Positions 7,882 to 16,247 of a stretch of DNA of 45,306 nucleotides are shown in pieces. The position numbers and the translations under genes are program-made. The notes under the pieces are model-generated. The model did no database searches. It had not been told where the DNA came from and worked only from the letters and a program-made list of their open reading frames with translations. The stretch is from Listeria valentina. GTDB taxonomy: Bacteria > Bacillota > Bacilli > Lactobacillales > Listeriaceae. The DNA lies in the NCBI RefSeq assembly GCF_011800755.1, contig NZ_JAATJW010000016.1, forward strand, positions 1 to 45,306, read 5' to 3'. Every line of letters starts with the position of its first letter. The stretch's first letter is position 1.

Positions 7882-8568
7882 ATGAAAATTGAAGTTTGGT
7901 CAGATTTTGTATGTCCATTTTGTTATATTGGCAAGAAAAATTTAGAAAAGGCGATCCAAAAAACGGGTCGTGAAGATATTGATATCGTTTTTCGCAGCTT
8001 TGAACTAGATCCAGATGCTCCGATTCAAACCGATCAGTCCATCCATGAAGCAATTGCGGCTAAATACGGAAAGTCGCTCGATGAAGCCAAACAAATGAAT
8101 GCGCAAATCGGGGAAATGGCAGAGGTGGCAGGGCTACATTATGATTTTGATCGAATGAAACCTGCGAATACATTTCTTGTGCACCGCATTGCTCAATATG
8201 CGCGAACGGTTGGGAAAGAATTGGAATTCGTTGAGATTGGCATGGATGCTTATTTCACGAAGGGGGCCTTTTTAAATGACGAGGAAACCTTGGTGGAGCT
8301 TGCCGGTAAGGCAGGACTTGACGAAACAAAAGTACGGGAAATCATCCATTCGAAGGAGTATCTTGCACAAGTCCGCGTCGATGAAACTGAGGCGGTCGAG
8401 TATGGTGTAACGGGCGTCCCCTTTTTCTTGATTGATGAAAAATATGCAGTTTCTGGTGCGCAACCTGTTGAAAGCTTTGTGACAGTGCTTGAGCGCGCAG
8501 GCGGAACGAAAGCGGAAATTAAAGAAACGCAAGGGCCAGGCTGTGAAGGCGGAAGCTGTTCGATTTAA
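7882..8568 (+). CDS. DsbA-family (FrnE-like) thioredoxin-fold oxidoreductase
   Basis: A 228-residue cytoplasmic protein (no signal peptide) of the DsbA/FrnE/2-hydroxychromene-2-carboxylate isomerase family. The N-terminus carries W-S-D-F-V-C-P-F-C-Y-I-G, giving the CPFC active site at about residues 11-14. A helical insert follows, with the cis-proline segment G-V-T-G-V-P-F-F-L-I at about 174-183. The C-terminus ends with two extra cysteines (G-C-E-G-G-S-C-S-I), a trait seen in FrnE relatives where a second cysteine pair matters in oxidative stress. GGAGG precedes the ATG. It is a single gene with its own terminator. Probably a disulfide isomerase or polyketide-type oxidoreductase; natural substrate unknown. 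Confidence 0.88.
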   Translation: MKIEVWSDFVCPFCYIGKKNLEKAIQKTGREDIDIVFRSFELDPDAPIQTDQSIHEAIAAKYGKSLDEAKQMNAQIGEMAEVAGLHYDFDRMKPANTFLVHRIAQYARTVGKELEFVEIGMDAYFTKGAFLNDEETLVELAGKAGLDETKVREIIHSKEYLAQVRVDETEAVEYGVTGVPFFLIDEKYAVSGAQPVESFVTVLERAGGTKAEIKETQGPGCEGGSCSI

Positions 8569-8574
8569 AGATTT

Positions 8575-8605
8575 AGCTGACTTTTTAATGAAGTCAGCTT
8601 TTTTT
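8575..8605 (+). terminator. Terminator after the DsbA-like gene
   Basis: AGCTGACT (8575-8582) pairs with AGTCAGCT (8592-8599), followed by a T7 run. Confidence 0.85.
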
Positions 8606-8680
8606 ATGACGTTTTAAGTGAGCCGATTTTAGGTATAGAATAATGAAACGTTAAAAATGAATCAGTGGGGGGAGATTAAT

Positions 8681-9112
8681 ATGGCTAGTTATAAACGAAT
8701 TTTAGTGGCAATAGACGGATCAGAGCAAGCGGAACAAGCGTTTACGGATGCAGTGAAACTTGCAAAAGATACGGGAGCTTCTCTTGCGATGGCAGCAGTT
8801 ATTGATACGCGCTCTTTTCCTAGTTTTACGGTAGAAGGAACGACTTGGGAAGAAGAACTTCGCGAGGAAATGGAAACGGTGCTTCGTGGTTTTCAAGAAA
8901 AGGCGGAAGCGGAAGGGATTCAATCTGTAGGAACTTTTCTTGAAAGAGGAAATCCAAAGAAATTACTAGCAGAAGAAATCCCTGAACTATTTGGCGCCGA
9001 CTTACTCGTTTGTGGAGCCACGGGGTTAAATCGTGTGGAAAAAATGATGATGGGAAGTGTCTCATCTTACTTGGTACAACATGCGAAATGCAGCGTCTTG
9101 ATTGCACGCTGA
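8681..9112 (+). CDS. Universal stress protein (UspA family)
   Basis: A 143-residue single Usp domain. It begins Y-K-R-I-L-V-A-I-D-G-S-E-Q-A (beta-1 with the conserved Asp) and ends with the ATP-binding-type loop G-A-T-G-L-N-R-V-E-K-M-M-M-G-S-V-S-S-Y-L-V-Q-H-A-K-C-S-V-L-I, matching the G-2x-G-9x-G(S/T) pattern of ATP-binding Usps. The frame is open 8 codons further upstream, but ATG 8681 follows GGGGGGAG at proper spacing and fits the family's length. It is monocistronic with a terminator. Its role is stress survival; its partner is unknown. Confidence 0.92.
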   Translation: MASYKRILVAIDGSEQAEQAFTDAVKLAKDTGASLAMAAVIDTRSFPSFTVEGTTWEEELREEMETVLRGFQEKAEAEGIQSVGTFLERGNPKKLLAEEIPELFGADLLVCGATGLNRVEKMMMGSVSSYLVQHAKCSVLIAR

Positions 9113-9121
9113 GTTAGAATG

Positions 9122-9146
9122 GCGAGCCTTTATGGCTCGCTTTTTT
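9122..9146 (+). terminator. Terminator after the Usp gene
   Basis: GCGAGCC (9122-9128), loop TTTAT, GGCTCGC (9134-9140), T6. Confidence 0.92.
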
Positions 9147-9195
9147 ATGTGAACAGATTTCACAAAGTTTTTTTGTGAAAAAAGATTTGTTTTGG

Positions 9196-9246
9196 TGTAC
9201 ATAACATTCGATGTCAGTTATAATGTTTTTAGAGAAAGCGCTTACT
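9196..9246 (+). promoter_or_regulatory. aspD promoter with overlapping cre-like site
   Basis: TGTACA (9196-9201), 17 bp, and TATAAT (9219-9224) form a convincing sigma-A promoter. AGAAAGCGCTTACT (9233-9246) matches the CcpA box TGAAAGCGCTWWCA except at both ends and sits on or just after the predicted start of transcription, where CcpA usually represses. About 140 bp of leader follows before the aspD ribosome site; no known riboswitch was recognised in it. Confidence 0.6.
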
Positions 9247-9389
9247 TTTAGTCTGTTCAACATATCTTTGTGAAGAGGAAGTGGTGGCGACTGGGAAAAG
9301 ATTGTGATTTTTTTTGAAGAGAAAAGATTAGGTTCACAATTTCACATTGGTGACTGAAGCGTTAGTCCAAAAGGAAAGAGGAGCGATCA

Positions 9390-10991
9390 ATGTTTTCTGT
9401 AAAAGAAGCGGAAAATCTTAGCCCGTTTGAACTAGGGCTATTTCTAGAAAAAAGTGCAAAAAAAGCCGTAAAAAATAGCGTGCCACTCAATGCGGGCAGG
9501 GGGAACCTGAATTGGACAGCGGCCGCGCCGCGCGAAGCGTTTTTCTTACTTGGCTTATTTGTAGTTTCGGAGATGGAGCGAGTTCGGCAAGGTGAACTTT
9601 CTGGAATGCCTGCTCGTATGGAGATGCTTGGTCGATTTGAAGCATTTCTAGCGGCACAAAAAGAAACGCCGGGAAAGAATTTGCTTGTCGGGATTTGGGG
9701 AAAAGGAGAGCGCGTTCTCGGAGCGGATAAGCATGACTGGTTGTTTGAATTTGTTGATGCAATTACGGGAGATAATTATCCAAATCCAGATCGGGTCTTA
9801 AATTATGTGGAAAAAGCCATTAAAGCGTATTTAGAAAAAGAAATCTTTGAAGGACTTGAACGTCCATTCGATATTTTTGCCGTCGAAGGGGGAACGGCAG
9901 GAATTTGTTACTTATTTGATTCACTGGTGAGCAACTTTTTACTGCAACCAGGGGATAAAATTGCACTGATGATCCCAACTTTCACACCGTATTTAGAAAT
10001 TCCACAACTATCGCGTTACCGGTTTGATGTGGTTCAAATTCGTTCGACGCCTGAACTAATTGATGGGAGACTAACGTATCAATTCAATTCGCGGGAAATT
10101 GAAAAATTACGTGATTCCTCAATTAAAGCCGTTTTTATGGTGAATCCAAGTAATCCAAGTTCTTCCTCGCTTAAGGAAGAAACGATTCTTCAGTTGAAAG
10201 ATATCGTTCAAATGGATAATCCGGATTTGATGATTTTGACAGATGATGTTTACGGGACATTTGTTCCTAAATTCCAATCTGTTTTTAGCGTCTTGCCATT
10301 TAATACGGCTTGTATTTATTCATTTTCTAAATATTTTGGTGCGACAGGTTGGCGTCTTGGGACAATTGCTTTAGCGGAAGAAAACGTTTTTGACGCTAAA
10401 TTAAAACAGTTATCACAAGAATTTACACGGGAGCTCGAGATAAGGTATGAAGTGATTACAAAAGAAACAGAAAAGTTTAAGTTTATCGACCGCCTTGTTG
10501 CAGACAGCAGGGAAGTCGCACTGAATCATGCGGCAGGTCTTTCCACGCCGCAACAAGTGCAAATGGCTTTATTTTCGCTGTTTTCCTTGTTAGATGAGGA
10601 AGAGTCATATAAGAAAAAAGCACAGTCCATTTGTCGTTACAGGCAAAAGTTGTTGTATGAAGAACTCGATCTTGTAATGCCATTTGACCATTATGATTCC
10701 GCGTATTATTGTGAGTTTGATTTGCTTGAATGGATGAAAACACATTTTGGTGAACAATTTGGACTAGATTTTCAAAAAGAAACGAGCATTACTAATTTCT
10801 TAATGCGTCTTGCACTAGAACACGGCTTGGTGTTATTAAAAGGGAGCGGTTTTGGTGGCAGCGAATGGTCGGTTCGAATTTCGCTGGCTAATCTAGAAAC
10901 CAAGGATTACAAGGAAATTGGGCGGCGCATTAAAAAAATGGTTTCCGATGAATTTTTGAAATGGCAATTTGAACGTGGACAAGTGAAATAA
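9390..10991 (+). CDS. aspD: Aspartate 4-decarboxylase / aspartate aminotransferase
   Basis: A 533-residue fold-type I PLP enzyme, the unusually long length typical of the bifunctional AspD (class I aminotransferases are about 400). The PLP lysine is K314 in Y-S-F-S-K-Y-F-G-A-T-G-W-R-L-G, as in AspD from other bacteria. F-A-V-E-G-G-T-A-G-I-C-Y (about 165-176) is the phosphate-binding region, and N-P-S-N-P-S-S-S and L-T-D-D-V-Y-G-T-F carry cofactor residues. It converts L-aspartate to L-alanine and CO2; where paired with an aspartate:alanine exchanger it drives a proton-motive and acid-resistance cycle. No AspT exchanger is adjacent. GAGGAG precedes the ATG. The cre-like box at its promoter suggests carbon catabolite control. 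Confidence 0.9.
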   Translation: MFSVKEAENLSPFELGLFLEKSAKKAVKNSVPLNAGRGNLNWTAAAPREAFFLLGLFVVSEMERVRQGELSGMPARMEMLGRFEAFLAAQKETPGKNLLVGIWGKGERVLGADKHDWLFEFVDAITGDNYPNPDRVLNYVEKAIKAYLEKEIFEGLERPFDIFAVEGGTAGICYLFDSLVSNFLLQPGDKIALMIPTFTPYLEIPQLSRYRFDVVQIRSTPELIDGRLTYQFNSREIEKLRDSSIKAVFMVNPSNPSSSSLKEETILQLKDIVQMDNPDLMILTDDVYGTFVPKFQSVFSVLPFNTACIYSFSKYFGATGWRLGTIALAEENVFDAKLKQLSQEFTRELEIRYEVITKETEKFKFIDRLVADSREVALNHAAGLSTPQQVQMALFSLFSLLDEEESYKKKAQSICRYRQKLLYEELDLVMPFDHYDSAYYCEFDLLEWMKTHFGEQFGLDFQKETSITNFLMRLALEHGLVLLKGSGFGGSEWSVRISLANLETKDYKEIGRRIKKMVSDEFLKWQFERGQVK

Positions 10992-10996
10992 GAGAG

Positions 10997-11030
10997 AAAA
11001 CGGTTTCCATTTTTGGAAGCCGTTTTTTTT
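10997..11030 (+). terminator. Terminator after aspD
   Basis: AAAACGGTTTCCA (10997-11009), loop TTTT, TGGAAGCCGTTTT (11014-11026), then more T. Confidence 0.92.
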
Positions 11031-11245
11031 ATAGAAAAGTCAATTTTTTGAAGCTTTTTTTGGTAAGGCATGCTAAACTTAAAATAGACAAAATGAAAAT
11101 GGGAGCCTGCCAAACCAACTTTTACAGATTTGAAAGCCATATCAAATGAAAAGCGGATTTTTGGCAGCATAAAAAGAAATTTGTCATAAATGTTTGCAAA
11201 AAAATAAGTTTCATCTATAGTTTTTACTTTGAAGGGGGAAATGAA

Positions 11246-11644
11246 TTGGGTATACTTTTTTTTAGCTTCGGACTTCTATTTGTTGGTTTAATGTCACTTG
11301 CAGCGCGTGCTGTTCTCGCGATTTGGATTTATAAAGATGCAGAACGTCGGGGAATGAATCCTGTTTTATGGTGTCTATTAGTTATTTTTACAAGCGCGAT
11401 TATTGTGCTGCTTGTTTATCTATTTGCGAAGAAGCCATCGCTTGAACCTAAAAGAGGAATTGGACTTCTCATCACGGGTTGTATTTTGACAGGACTTAGT
11501 TTTATACTTAGCATTTTTGTGGTTCTTGGTTTATTTGGATCTTTCCTTTATGAAATTCAACATGATCCAGATACTTATGACAAAAACTATGAATTTTATG
11601 ATGAAGACGGATTTGATAGCGACGACAGCGGATATGAATTTTAA
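11246..11644 (+). CDS. Small membrane protein with acidic tail, function unknown
   Basis: A 132-residue protein with three hydrophobic segments (about 3-28, 42-62 and 70-98), the first followed by W-I-Y-K-D-A-E-R-R-G-M-N-P. That segment is typical of short phospholipase_D-nuclease-N-like or PLDc_N-like proteins. The last 30 residues are very acidic and aromatic (D-P-D-T-Y-D-K-N-Y-E-F-Y-D-E-D-G-F). The start is TTG 11246; AGGGGG precedes it, whereas ATG 11241 is in a different frame and quickly stops. It is a single gene, preceded by about 215 bp in which I recognise nothing. Confidence 0.7.
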   Translation: MGILFFSFGLLFVGLMSLAARAVLAIWIYKDAERRGMNPVLWCLLVIFTSAIIVLLVYLFAKKPSLEPKRGIGLLITGCILTGLSFILSIFVVLGLFGSFLYEIQHDPDTYDKNYEFYDEDGFDSDDSGYEF

Positions 11645-11650
11645 ACGATT

Positions 11651-11678
11651 GCCCCTGCCTTAAAAAGTAGGGGCTTTT
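11651..11678 (+). terminator. Terminator
   Basis: GCCCCTGC (11651-11658) pairs with GTAGGGGC (11667-11674), including one G-T pair, followed by T4. Confidence 0.75.
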
Positions 11679-11739
11679 GTTTTTTGATGAATTTGGGTAT
11701 AGAGTGTAAGAGAGAATTTTTGGGTGAGGAGAATGTCGG

Positions 11740-12744
11740 ATGGATACGATCATTTTGATCACAATTTTGATTGTGATTGTTGGGCTCGCATTTGATTTTA
11801 TCAATGGCTTTCATGATATTGCCAATGCGGTAGCAACCTGTATTTCAACACGAGCTCTAAAACCGCGTGTAGCGATTATGATGGCGGCTGTGATGAACTT
11901 TTTAGGAGCCATTTCTTTTACTGGGGTCGCGGAAGGTTTAACGAGAAATATTGTAGATCCCTTTTCTTTACATAATGGAGAATTTGTAGTCCTTTGCGGC
12001 TTAGTGGCAGCTGTCATTTGGAATTTACTAACTTGGGTCATTGGGATGCCAAGCAGTTCTTCACATGCTTTGATTGGATCCATTGCAGGTGCGGCGATTG
12101 CTTCAGCTGGATTCACTTCGCTAAACTATGCTGGATTCGGAACAATCATTATTGCACTAATTATCTCACCTATTCTTGGATTTACCATTGGGTATTTGAT
12201 TTACTCAGCCTTTAAATGGATTTTTCGCAATCGTAAACGCGTTAAAACGAACCGTCATTTCCGAGTCGCGCAAATTTTTACGGCAGCTATCCAAGCTTAT
12301 GCGCACGGAACCAATGATGCCCAAAAAACAATGGGAATGATCACCTTAGCGCTCGTTGCAAGTGGACTTTTGAAAGAAAGCGCAGGCGTTCCTTTCTGGG
12401 TGCAATTTCTATGTGCCGCTTCGATGGCGATTGGCTCATCTGTCGGCGGATTTCGTATCATCAAGACAGTGGGAACAAAAATTATGCGGATTGAACCCGT
12501 CACAGGGGTTGCCGCAGATGTTAGCTCGCTTTCCGTGATTATGACCGCAACGCTTACACACCTTCCAGTCAGCACCACACAAGTTATTGATAGCTCGATC
12601 ATGGGCGTTGGAACAGCCAATCACAAGAAAGAAGTGAACTGGCGCACAGGAAAGAATATGCTTGTGACGTGGATTATTACACTGCCGATTTCCGCTTGTA
12701 TGGCAGCTGTTGTATACTGGCTTGCAGCCGCGATCTTTTTGTGA
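11740..12744 (+). CDS. PiT-family inorganic phosphate transporter
   Basis: A 334-residue multi-pass protein with both PiT signature repeats. The first is G-F-H-D-I-A-N-A-V-A-T near residue 23; the second is Q-A-Y-A-H-G-T-N-D-A-Q-K-T-M-G at about 186-200. G-M-P-S-S-S-S-H-A-L-I-G and L-P-V-S-T-T-Q-V-I are also diagnostic. It imports phosphate (or metal-phosphate) with protons or sodium. GAGGAG lies 9 bp before the ATG. In many Firmicutes a PhoU-like DUF47 gene lies beside pit; none is seen here. Confidence 0.93.
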   Translation: MDTIILITILIVIVGLAFDFINGFHDIANAVATCISTRALKPRVAIMMAAVMNFLGAISFTGVAEGLTRNIVDPFSLHNGEFVVLCGLVAAVIWNLLTWVIGMPSSSSHALIGSIAGAAIASAGFTSLNYAGFGTIIIALIISPILGFTIGYLIYSAFKWIFRNRKRVKTNRHFRVAQIFTAAIQAYAHGTNDAQKTMGMITLALVASGLLKESAGVPFWVQFLCAASMAIGSSVGGFRIIKTVGTKIMRIEPVTGVAADVSSLSVIMTATLTHLPVSTTQVIDSSIMGVGTANHKKEVNWRTGKNMLVTWIITLPISACMAAVVYWLAAAIFL

Positions 12745-12888
12745 AAACGGATGGGTCGCAATTGTCCCATTTTGCGGGGCTTCAAATTGGCGAGAAGGAC
12801 TAGCAAAATTTGAAAAGCATACGTAAAACCGCTATGATGAAAGTATGGATTAGGAAAAGAAATATTTTGGAAACGGAGGACGAATGAA

Positions 12889-13275
12889 TTGGAATTTAGA
12901 GTAAATCAAATCAATGTGGAACAATTTAACTTTGAAACGCTTCAAGCACCACAGGAAAATGCAGAAAATAGCATTCAAGTTCAATTAAATGAAGTGGAAC
13001 CAACAGGGGACGACAAGTCGATTTTAGATGAAGGTAAAATTTTTAAAGTAGACATGCCGTTTTCACTTGTGCTAGATCGGTTTAAAATTAATGGTCATAT
13101 TAGCCGCATCGTTCAAGTGGTCGACTTTTTTGGTGCAGCCGAAGAACTTGGCGCTGAGCGGGCAGAGGAAATGTCGAAACCGCTGATTAGTTATATTAAG
13201 CGTTTGACTTATGAAGTAACTGAGATTGCATTTGATGAGCCCGGTTACGAGCTTGATTTCGAAAGCCATTTATAA
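12889..13275 (+). CDS. DUF1149 family protein
   Basis: A 128-residue soluble protein resembling DUF1149, a small family of lactobacilli, listeriae and relatives with unknown function. It begins M-E-F-R-V-N-Q-I-N-V-E-Q-F and has a beta-rich centre (F-K-V-D-M-P-F-S-L-V-L-D-R-F-K-I-N-G) and an acidic end. The start is TTG 12889: GGAGG lies 9-10 bp upstream, while the nearby ATG 12884 is out of frame and stops after six codons. The fold resembles SecB-like chaperones, but I infer nothing more. Confidence 0.75.
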   Translation: MEFRVNQINVEQFNFETLQAPQENAENSIQVQLNEVEPTGDDKSILDEGKIFKVDMPFSLVLDRFKINGHISRIVQVVDFFGAAEELGAERAEEMSKPLISYIKRLTYEVTEIAFDEPGYELDFESHL

Positions 13276-13279
13276 GCAG

Positions 13280-13311
13280 AAAAGTATCGTTTTTGAAACG
13301 GTACTTTTTTT
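13280..13311 (+). terminator. Terminator after the DUF1149 gene
   Basis: AAAAGTATCGTTT (13280-13292) pairs with AAACGGTACTTTT (13296-13308), followed by T. Confidence 0.88.
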
Positions 13312-13372
13312 GTTATTGAATCTTGGCGTGATTTTCGCTATGATGAGGGAAAGAGAAATGGAGGGACGAGTT

Positions 13373-13609
13373 ATGACAAGAAATGACGAAGAACCAAAAA
13401 TGTTTGACAAAGAAAAAGTCAAAGAAGTTTCTGAAAAAATAGAAGAAAAAGCAGGAGACGCGGCAGGAAAAGCAGGGGAAATCCTCGGCGATACTGCGAA
13501 ACTGGCCTTCTATGGCTCGCTTGAAGCAGCCAAAGTGATCGGGAAAACTGGCGGTGCCTTCTTTAAAGGTCTAAAACGCGGGTTTGAGGGAGATCAAGAG
13601 AAAGAATAA
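13373..13609 (+). CDS. Small amphipathic-helix protein, function unknown
   Basis: A 78-residue protein, mostly one long charged helix rich in K, E, A and G (E-K-V-K-E-V-S-E-K-I-E-E-K-A-G-D-A-A-G-K-A-G-E-I). It resembles the YtxH/apolipoprotein-like stress proteins. Its C-terminal half has small-residue patterning (G-K-T-G-G-A-F-F-K-G-L-K-R-G-F). ATG 13373 follows GGAGGGACGAGTT; a longer upstream frame has no better ribosome site and would overlap the preceding terminator. Possibly membrane-surface associated or general-stress induced. Confidence 0.65.
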   Translation: MTRNDEEPKMFDKEKVKEVSEKIEEKAGDAAGKAGEILGDTAKLAFYGSLEAAKVIGKTGGAFFKGLKRGFEGDQEKE

Positions 13610-13662
13610 AGGATAGAGCTAGTCAATTTTGAATCGCAAATTGTTCAGAGGGGTTGCTTTTT

Positions 13663-14472
13663 TTGTTAGAATATTTTTCAAGTTTGAATCCAGTCCTGCT
13701 GGCTTTACTGGCCGGACTGTTCACTTGGGGCTGTACGGCTTTAGGTGCAGCTCTTGTTTTCTTTTTTAAAGATTTAAATCAAAAATGGACCAATGTGATG
13801 TTGGGTTTTGCGGCGGGTGTTATGATTGCGGCGAGTTTTTGGTCGCTATTAAGTCCAGCAATTGAGCGGAGCGAAGGAATGGGCTTCTTTTCATTTGTTC
13901 CTGCGCTTGTCGGGTTTATACTGGGCGGCGTATTTTTACGCCTGATAGACAGACTAATTCCCCATCTCCATCTTGGGTTTCCTGAAAAAGATAAAGAAGG
14001 ACCAAAGACCAAACTGCATAAGAGTATTCTCCTTGTCCTTTCGATTACGATCCATAATATTCCAGAAGGTGCAGCCGTTGGGGTTGCCTTTGGTGCTGTT
14101 CTTGTTGGCGATACGGAGACCTTCATAACCGCCGTTGTGCTAGCACTTGGAATCGGCATTCAAAATTTCCCTGAAGGTGCGGCTGTTTCGATTCCGCTTC
14201 GCGGGGAAGGGCTTAGTCGAGCAAAAAGCTTTTGGTACGGCCAGTTGTCTGCGATCGTGGAGCCGATTTTTGCAGTCATTGGTGCGCTCCTTGTTGTGTT
14301 TGTCACGCCAATTTTACCATACGCGCTGGCTTTTGCTGCCGGGGCAATGATTTTCGTTGTGGTGGAGGAACTTATTCCTGAGTCACAAGTGGAAGGTTCA
14401 ACTGACCTTGCGACAGCTGCTACGATGGCTGGTTTTGCTGTTATGATGGTGCTCGATGTGGCACTTGGTTAA
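13663..14472 (+). CDS. ZIP-family divalent metal transporter
   Basis: A 269-residue, roughly eight-helix protein of the ZIP (ZupT/GufA-like) family. The conserved helix IV signature [14 protein letters not shown] (about 130) and helix [15 protein letters not shown] (about 168) carry the metal-binding H/E and N/E residues. E-E-L-I-P-E-S is in helix VII. It probably imports zinc, possibly iron or manganese. TTG 13663 is favoured over TTG 13654 because AGAGGGG ends immediately before 13654. It sits directly upstream of the PgdA gene, an order I recall from L. monocytogenes. Confidence 0.9.
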   Translation: MLEYFSSLNPVLLALLAGLFTWGCTALGAALVFFFKDLNQKWTNVMLGFAAGVMIAASFWSLLSPAIERSEGMGFFSFVPALVGFILGGVFLRLIDRLIPHLHLGFPEKDKEGPKTKLHKSILLVLSITIHNIPEGAAVGVAFGAVLVGDTETFITAVVLALGIGIQNFPEGAAVSIPLRGEGLSRAKSFWYGQLSAIVEPIFAVIGALLVVFVTPILPYALAFAAGAMIFVVVEELIPESQVEGSTDLATAATMAGFAVMMVLDVALG

Positions 14473-14488
14473 AAAATTCTAAATGGAT

Positions 14489-14519
14489 GCGGAAAAGTTT
14501 TTCTTTTCCGTGTTTTTTT
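14489..14519 (+). terminator. Terminator after the ZIP gene
   Basis: CGGAAAAG (14490-14497), loop TTTTT, CTTTTCCG (14503-14510), then TG and T7. Confidence 0.88.
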
Positions 14520-14670
14520 ATTTTAAAATAATAAATTTGTTTTATATACAATTTACCGAATGTATAAAAATCCACGAATGAAATTTAGGAAAATGGCTGG
14601 ATTTTTGTTTGAAAGTCTGTATAATATGGGACGGGGTTGGGGAACTCATTTAGTTAAAGAGGTGTTATTT

Positions 14671-16053
14671 ATGAATCGTAAAATACTTTGGCTGAGTCTT
14701 GCAGCACTCGTAATCGTAGTTGGGGCTATATGGGGTTTCTTTGCTTACCAAAATCATGAACTTGAACAAGCACGTGAAAAAATCTCAAGAGATGTTGAAC
14801 GGGAGATGGATCAAAAAATTGGTCGGGGGAATTTCCATAAAGTTGAACAAACAAATAAGAAAAATTCAAATACCACGATGTTTATCCCGATTTTGAAAGA
14901 CAAATCGGATAATCAAGCTTTGAAACAGAAAATACTGGATGCGGCCAAAATGGAACAAAATGACTCAAATAATTTAGTGTTTTTCATTTTTGATAGACAG
15001 AGAACTGGACATGGTGTGGAAGGCTATCGCTTGAAGAAAATTAGATATGACCGAGCTGGATTTGGTTACAAACGAACTTCAGAAAGACAATTCGATCAGC
15101 AACTTGTGGACGTGGATACGGGCAAGGTGCTTACGCTTGGCGAGGTGCTAAGTCCTGATCCGGATGCGCTTCTTGAGCTCAAGCTTGCTATGCAGAAAGC
15201 GATTATCGCGCAGAAAAAATTGCCACTCGAACAAATGGTGGATTTAGGAAAAGCAAAATATCCAGAACAACTTTCGGAAACGAGTATCAACCTCACGAAT
15301 AAGACGCTTACGCTGCCGATTTCGATTTCAAATCATCCGAAGTTGAAGCACGTCGCTGTACCGCTTTCTTATTTGGCGGGGCATGTGAAACCGAAATATT
15401 TAGCACCCGGAACTGAAGGAGAAAAACCACTAAGGCCTGCAAATTCGGGGAAGAAAATTGCACTGACGTTTGATGATGGACCGAGCAGAAAAGTGACACC
15501 GCGGGTTCTTGCTTTGCTTAAAAAATATCACGCAAAAGCGACTTTTTTCGTGCTGGGTTCTGAGGTGACGGCAAATCCAGGGCTTGTGAAGCAGGAACTG
15601 ATGGCTGGACACGAGGTTGGTAACCATTCGTGGAGCCATCCGCAACTGACGAAGCTTTCGAACGCCGAGGTTTCGGAGCAAGTTTTGAAGACGCAAATGG
15701 CGGTGTATGAACAAACGGGCTATTTTCCAGAGCTCATGAGGCCTCCTTATGGGGCGGTTCATCATGATACGGCGCTTGCTATTGGGCTTCCGCTTGCGCA
15801 GTGGACGGTTGATACGGAGGATTGGAAATATAAAAGTGGTCGCCTTGTCACGAATAAAGTGCTAAAAAGTGCGCGCGATGGGGGAATTATTTTGATGCAT
15901 GATATCCACGAAACAACGGCGGATGGCCTTGAGGAGACGCTTAAGCAACTGAAAAAGCAAGGTTACGAGTTTGTTACGGTCAGTGAGCTTTTGAATCGAA
16001 AATTAGAGATTGGTCATGAGTATTTTGATACCACGCAGGAAAAAGCCGTGTAA
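14671..16053 (+). CDS. pgdA: Peptidoglycan N-acetylglucosamine deacetylase (PgdA type)
   Basis: 460 residues from ATG 14671 (AGAGGTG upstream; a 37-codon open extension lacks a ribosome site). One N-terminal membrane anchor (about 5-26) is followed by an extracytoplasmic RsiV/DUF3298-like region (about 50-260) and a NodB domain. All five NodB motifs are present: T-F-D-D-G-P (Asp base and metal Asp), H-E-V-G-N-H-S-W-S-H (metal His pair), R-P-P-Y-G, the W-T-V-D-T-E-D-W strand, and L-M-H-D-I-H (catalytic His). It removes acetyl groups from peptidoglycan GlcNAc outside the cell and confers lysozyme resistance in Listeria, where PgdA has the same layout and about the same length. Confidence 0.9.
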   Translation: MNRKILWLSLAALVIVVGAIWGFFAYQNHELEQAREKISRDVEREMDQKIGRGNFHKVEQTNKKNSNTTMFIPILKDKSDNQALKQKILDAAKMEQNDSNNLVFFIFDRQRTGHGVEGYRLKKIRYDRAGFGYKRTSERQFDQQLVDVDTGKVLTLGEVLSPDPDALLELKLAMQKAIIAQKKLPLEQMVDLGKAKYPEQLSETSINLTNKTLTLPISISNHPKLKHVAVPLSYLAGHVKPKYLAPGTEGEKPLRPANSGKKIALTFDDGPSRKVTPRVLALLKKYHAKATFFVLGSEVTANPGLVKQELMAGHEVGNHSWSHPQLTKLSNAEVSEQVLKTQMAVYEQTGYFPELMRPPYGAVHHDTALAIGLPLAQWTVDTEDWKYKSGRLVTNKVLKSARDGGIILMHDIHETTADGLEETLKQLKKQGYEFVTVSELLNRKLEIGHEYFDTTQEKAV

Positions 16054-16068
16054 ATAGTTATTATAGAA

Positions 16069-16099
16069 AGCAGAAACTCTTTGTGGTTTCTGCTTTTTT
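16069..16099 (+). terminator. Terminator after pgdA
   Basis: AGCAGAAAC (16069-16077) pairs with GTTTCTGCT (16086-16094), followed by T6. Confidence 0.9.
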
Positions 16100-16161
16100 G
16101 TATGTAAGCCTGTTGTGATGCGGTTTTAGCAGAGGAATGTAAAAAAAAAATAAAAATTACT

Positions 16162-16221
16162 TTGACAGATAGAGTAATACATGGTAAACTTTTTTATGTT
16201 ATCAACTCTATCTGATAGAGT
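16162..16221 (+). promoter_or_regulatory. PadR-operon promoter and palindromic operator
   Basis: TTGACA (16162-16167), 17 bp and TAAACT (16185-16190) form the promoter. Just downstream, ACTCTATCTGATAGAGT (16205-16221) is a perfect 8+8 palindrome about a central T. The half-site GATAGAGTAAT occurs again over the -35 region (GATAGAGTAAT at 16169) and, altered, at 16231 (CAGAGTAAT). This fits autoregulation by the PadR protein encoded immediately downstream. Confidence 0.65.
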
Positions 16222-16247
16222 AATGTGTGGCAGAGTAATTTAGGGAG

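Noticed and set aside
9247-9389. Riboswitch in the aspD leader
   Set aside because: GTGGTGGCGACTGGG and nearby sequence do not assemble into any riboswitch core I recognise.
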